Shown: one piece after another, positions 63,155-64,000 of the stretch
Layout: each line of letters starts with the position of its first letter
How positions within the stretch are numbered: the stretch's first letter is position 1
Assembly (NCBI RefSeq): GCF_003627815.1
Contig: NZ_CP032698.1
Coordinates: 4,154,001-4,218,000, forward strand
From: Streptomyces hundungensis
GTDB taxonomy: Bacteria > Actinomycetota > Actinomycetes > Streptomycetales > Streptomycetaceae
Length of the DNA stretch: 64,000 nucleotides
Reading direction: 5' to 3'
Notes under the pieces: generated by a model
Seen by the model: the letters and a program-made list of their open reading frames with translations, nothing else
What the model was told of the DNA's origin: nothing
Databases searched by the model: none
Position numbers and translations under genes: made by a program

Positions 63155-64000
63155 TCTGGCGGGGCAGCGCTTCCCGGAGCCGGGACTCGAACGCCACCGC
63201 GGCCGGCTCGCGGCGGAAGGGCTCCAGCTGTTCGTAGAACTCCCGGAGGTGGCCGGCGACTCGTTGAGAGCTGACTGCCGCCGCCGGGGCGAGGGCGTCC
63301 ATGGCTGTGTGGCACGCCTCGTCAAGTTTGCCGCGGTGGAGCTGGGTGCGGGCGAGCCAGAAGGCATGGAAGGCACGGCCTCGGTGGTTCGTCTGGTGTT
63401 CTCGGTGCAGAGCGTCCGCGATCAGGGGTTCGGCGAGGGCGGCTTCGCCCAGGCGGCCGTGTGCGATGCCGGTGTCCACGATCAGCTTCGGTTCATCGAA
63501 GTAGGCGACCCAGGCCGGATCCGGATCGCCGGTGCTGATCCGGCCGAACTGGGTGTGGGCTTCCGAGATCGCGGTGTGGGTCGCGCCGTGGTTGCCGAGG
63601 GTGGCGTGGGCGAAGGCTTCACGCATCGCGAGCATGGCCAGCACGCGCGGTGTCGTCCCCGCAGCCGTTCGGGCCTGATCCTGGGCGGCCGTGACGAGCG
63701 CGAGAGCGTCGCCGGGCTTGTCCTGGTAAGTGGCCTGGAGGCTCATGCAGGCAAGGACGTTGGCCATGAACAGGCGGTCGTCGATGGCCTTGGTGAGGGC
63801 GAGGGATTCGGTGAAGTAGGCGCGTGCCTGGTTGTACTGGCGCGCGTCGAAGTAGGTCCATCCGGTGAGTCGGGCCAGTTCGGCCGCGATGCTGTGCAGG
63901 CCGTCCCGTAAAGGAGCCGGACGCTGCTCCTTGAGGAGATCGACGACATAACGGAGCTGGCCGACAACCGCCGGCCGTAAGGTCTCGCCACCGTGTTCAT
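63132..64000 (-). CDS. Regulator with TPR-like repeats, 5' part outside window (partial)
   Basis: The frame is open to the window edge, giving at least 288 residues of paired helices (ARLTGWTYFDARQYNQARAYFTESLALTK, LACMSLQATYQDKPGDALALVTAAQ, GHLREFYEQLEPF). This is the C-terminal half of the XRE-type regulators with TPR repeats common in Streptomyces, often next to a NUDIX gene. The helix-turn-helix would lie beyond 64000. Two leucines are TTA (63978-63980 and 63909-63911), so full translation should need bldA. Confidence 0.8.
   Translation of the reverse strand, partial: EHGGETLRPAVVGQLRYVVDLLKEQRPAPLRDGLHSIAAELARLTGWTYFDARQYNQARAYFTESLALTKAIDDRLFMANVLACMSLQATYQDKPGDALALVTAAQDQARTAAGTTPRVLAMLAMREAFAHATLGNHGATHTAISEAHTQFGRISTGDPDPAWVAYFDEPKLIVDTGIAHGRLGEAALAEPLIADALHREHQTNHRGRAFHAFWLARTQLHRGKLDEACHTAMDALAPAAAVSSQRVAGHLREFYEQLEPFRREPAAVAFESRLREALPRQISGLPRL

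Overview
This window is chromosomal DNA of a high-GC actinomycete, almost certainly a Streptomyces. It carries bldC, the Lsr2 paralogue lsrL, the sporulation sigma factors sigF and sigN, a full-length two-domain geosmin synthase and DUF3073. Genes are dense, GTG starts are common, and many genes overlap by four bases (ATGA or GTGA). From memory, gene order on both flanks follows the S. coelicolor blocks hrpA-bldC-vdh-purM-purF-...-purC-purD-dnaX and upp-tadA-sigF-sigN-marR; I could not check this by alignment.

Layout. 1-4.6 kb: end of hrpA, tRNA-Asp with a duplicated 3' end, bldC, valine dehydrogenase and DUF3073. 4.7-13.4 kb: purine genes purM, purF, purL, purQ and purS on the minus strand, with a META-domain lipoprotein and a mycothiol-type enzyme between them, then lsrL facing purS. 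13.5-17.6 kb: three tRNA-Gly genes around an ABC exporter and two-component operon. 17.7-26.9 kb: purC, a dimethylformamidase-like protein, an M48-like membrane protein that appears to lack its zinc site, purD, dnaX and the SRP RNA. 27.0-29.75 kb: tRNA-Ser(GGA) followed by an AT-richer accessory segment with an unrecognised gene (one TTA codon) and a VapBC pair. 29.8-38.3 kb: a lone receiver protein, a membrane protein, geosmin synthase, an HhH-GPD protein and a HerA-like ATPase. 38.6-46.2 kb: LytR_C protein, upp, tadA with its partner, tRNA-Ser(CGA), sigF, sigN and small envelope proteins. 46.4-53.3 kb: two drug-exporter loci, one MarR-linked and one TetR-linked, each with a visible candidate operator. 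53.4-59.5 kb: an operon of response regulator, sensor kinase, GT2/GtrA and GT39. 59.6-64 kb: amidohydrolase, DUF2797, a 42-residue peptide gene, an Imm32-like gene, a NUDIX hydrolase and a truncated TPR regulator.

How the parts fit. Seven de novo purine genes (purC, D, F, L, M, Q, S) lie in four transcription units. FGAM synthetase is the three-part PurS/PurQ/PurL type, translationally coupled. The developmental genes (bldC, lsrL, sigF, sigN, geoA) are spread along the window.

Points most worth following: (i) a composite repeat at four loci, each immediately beyond a stop codon; (ii) a drug exporter whose C-terminal tail is three carboxypeptidase-regulatory-like domains, followed by a YceI protein carrying the same kind of domain; (iii) 18-bp and 19-bp tandem arrays between geosmin synthase and the HhH-GPD gene; (iv) a clean 67-bp duplication of the tRNA-Asp 3' end and terminator; (v) the accessory segment beside tRNA-Ser.
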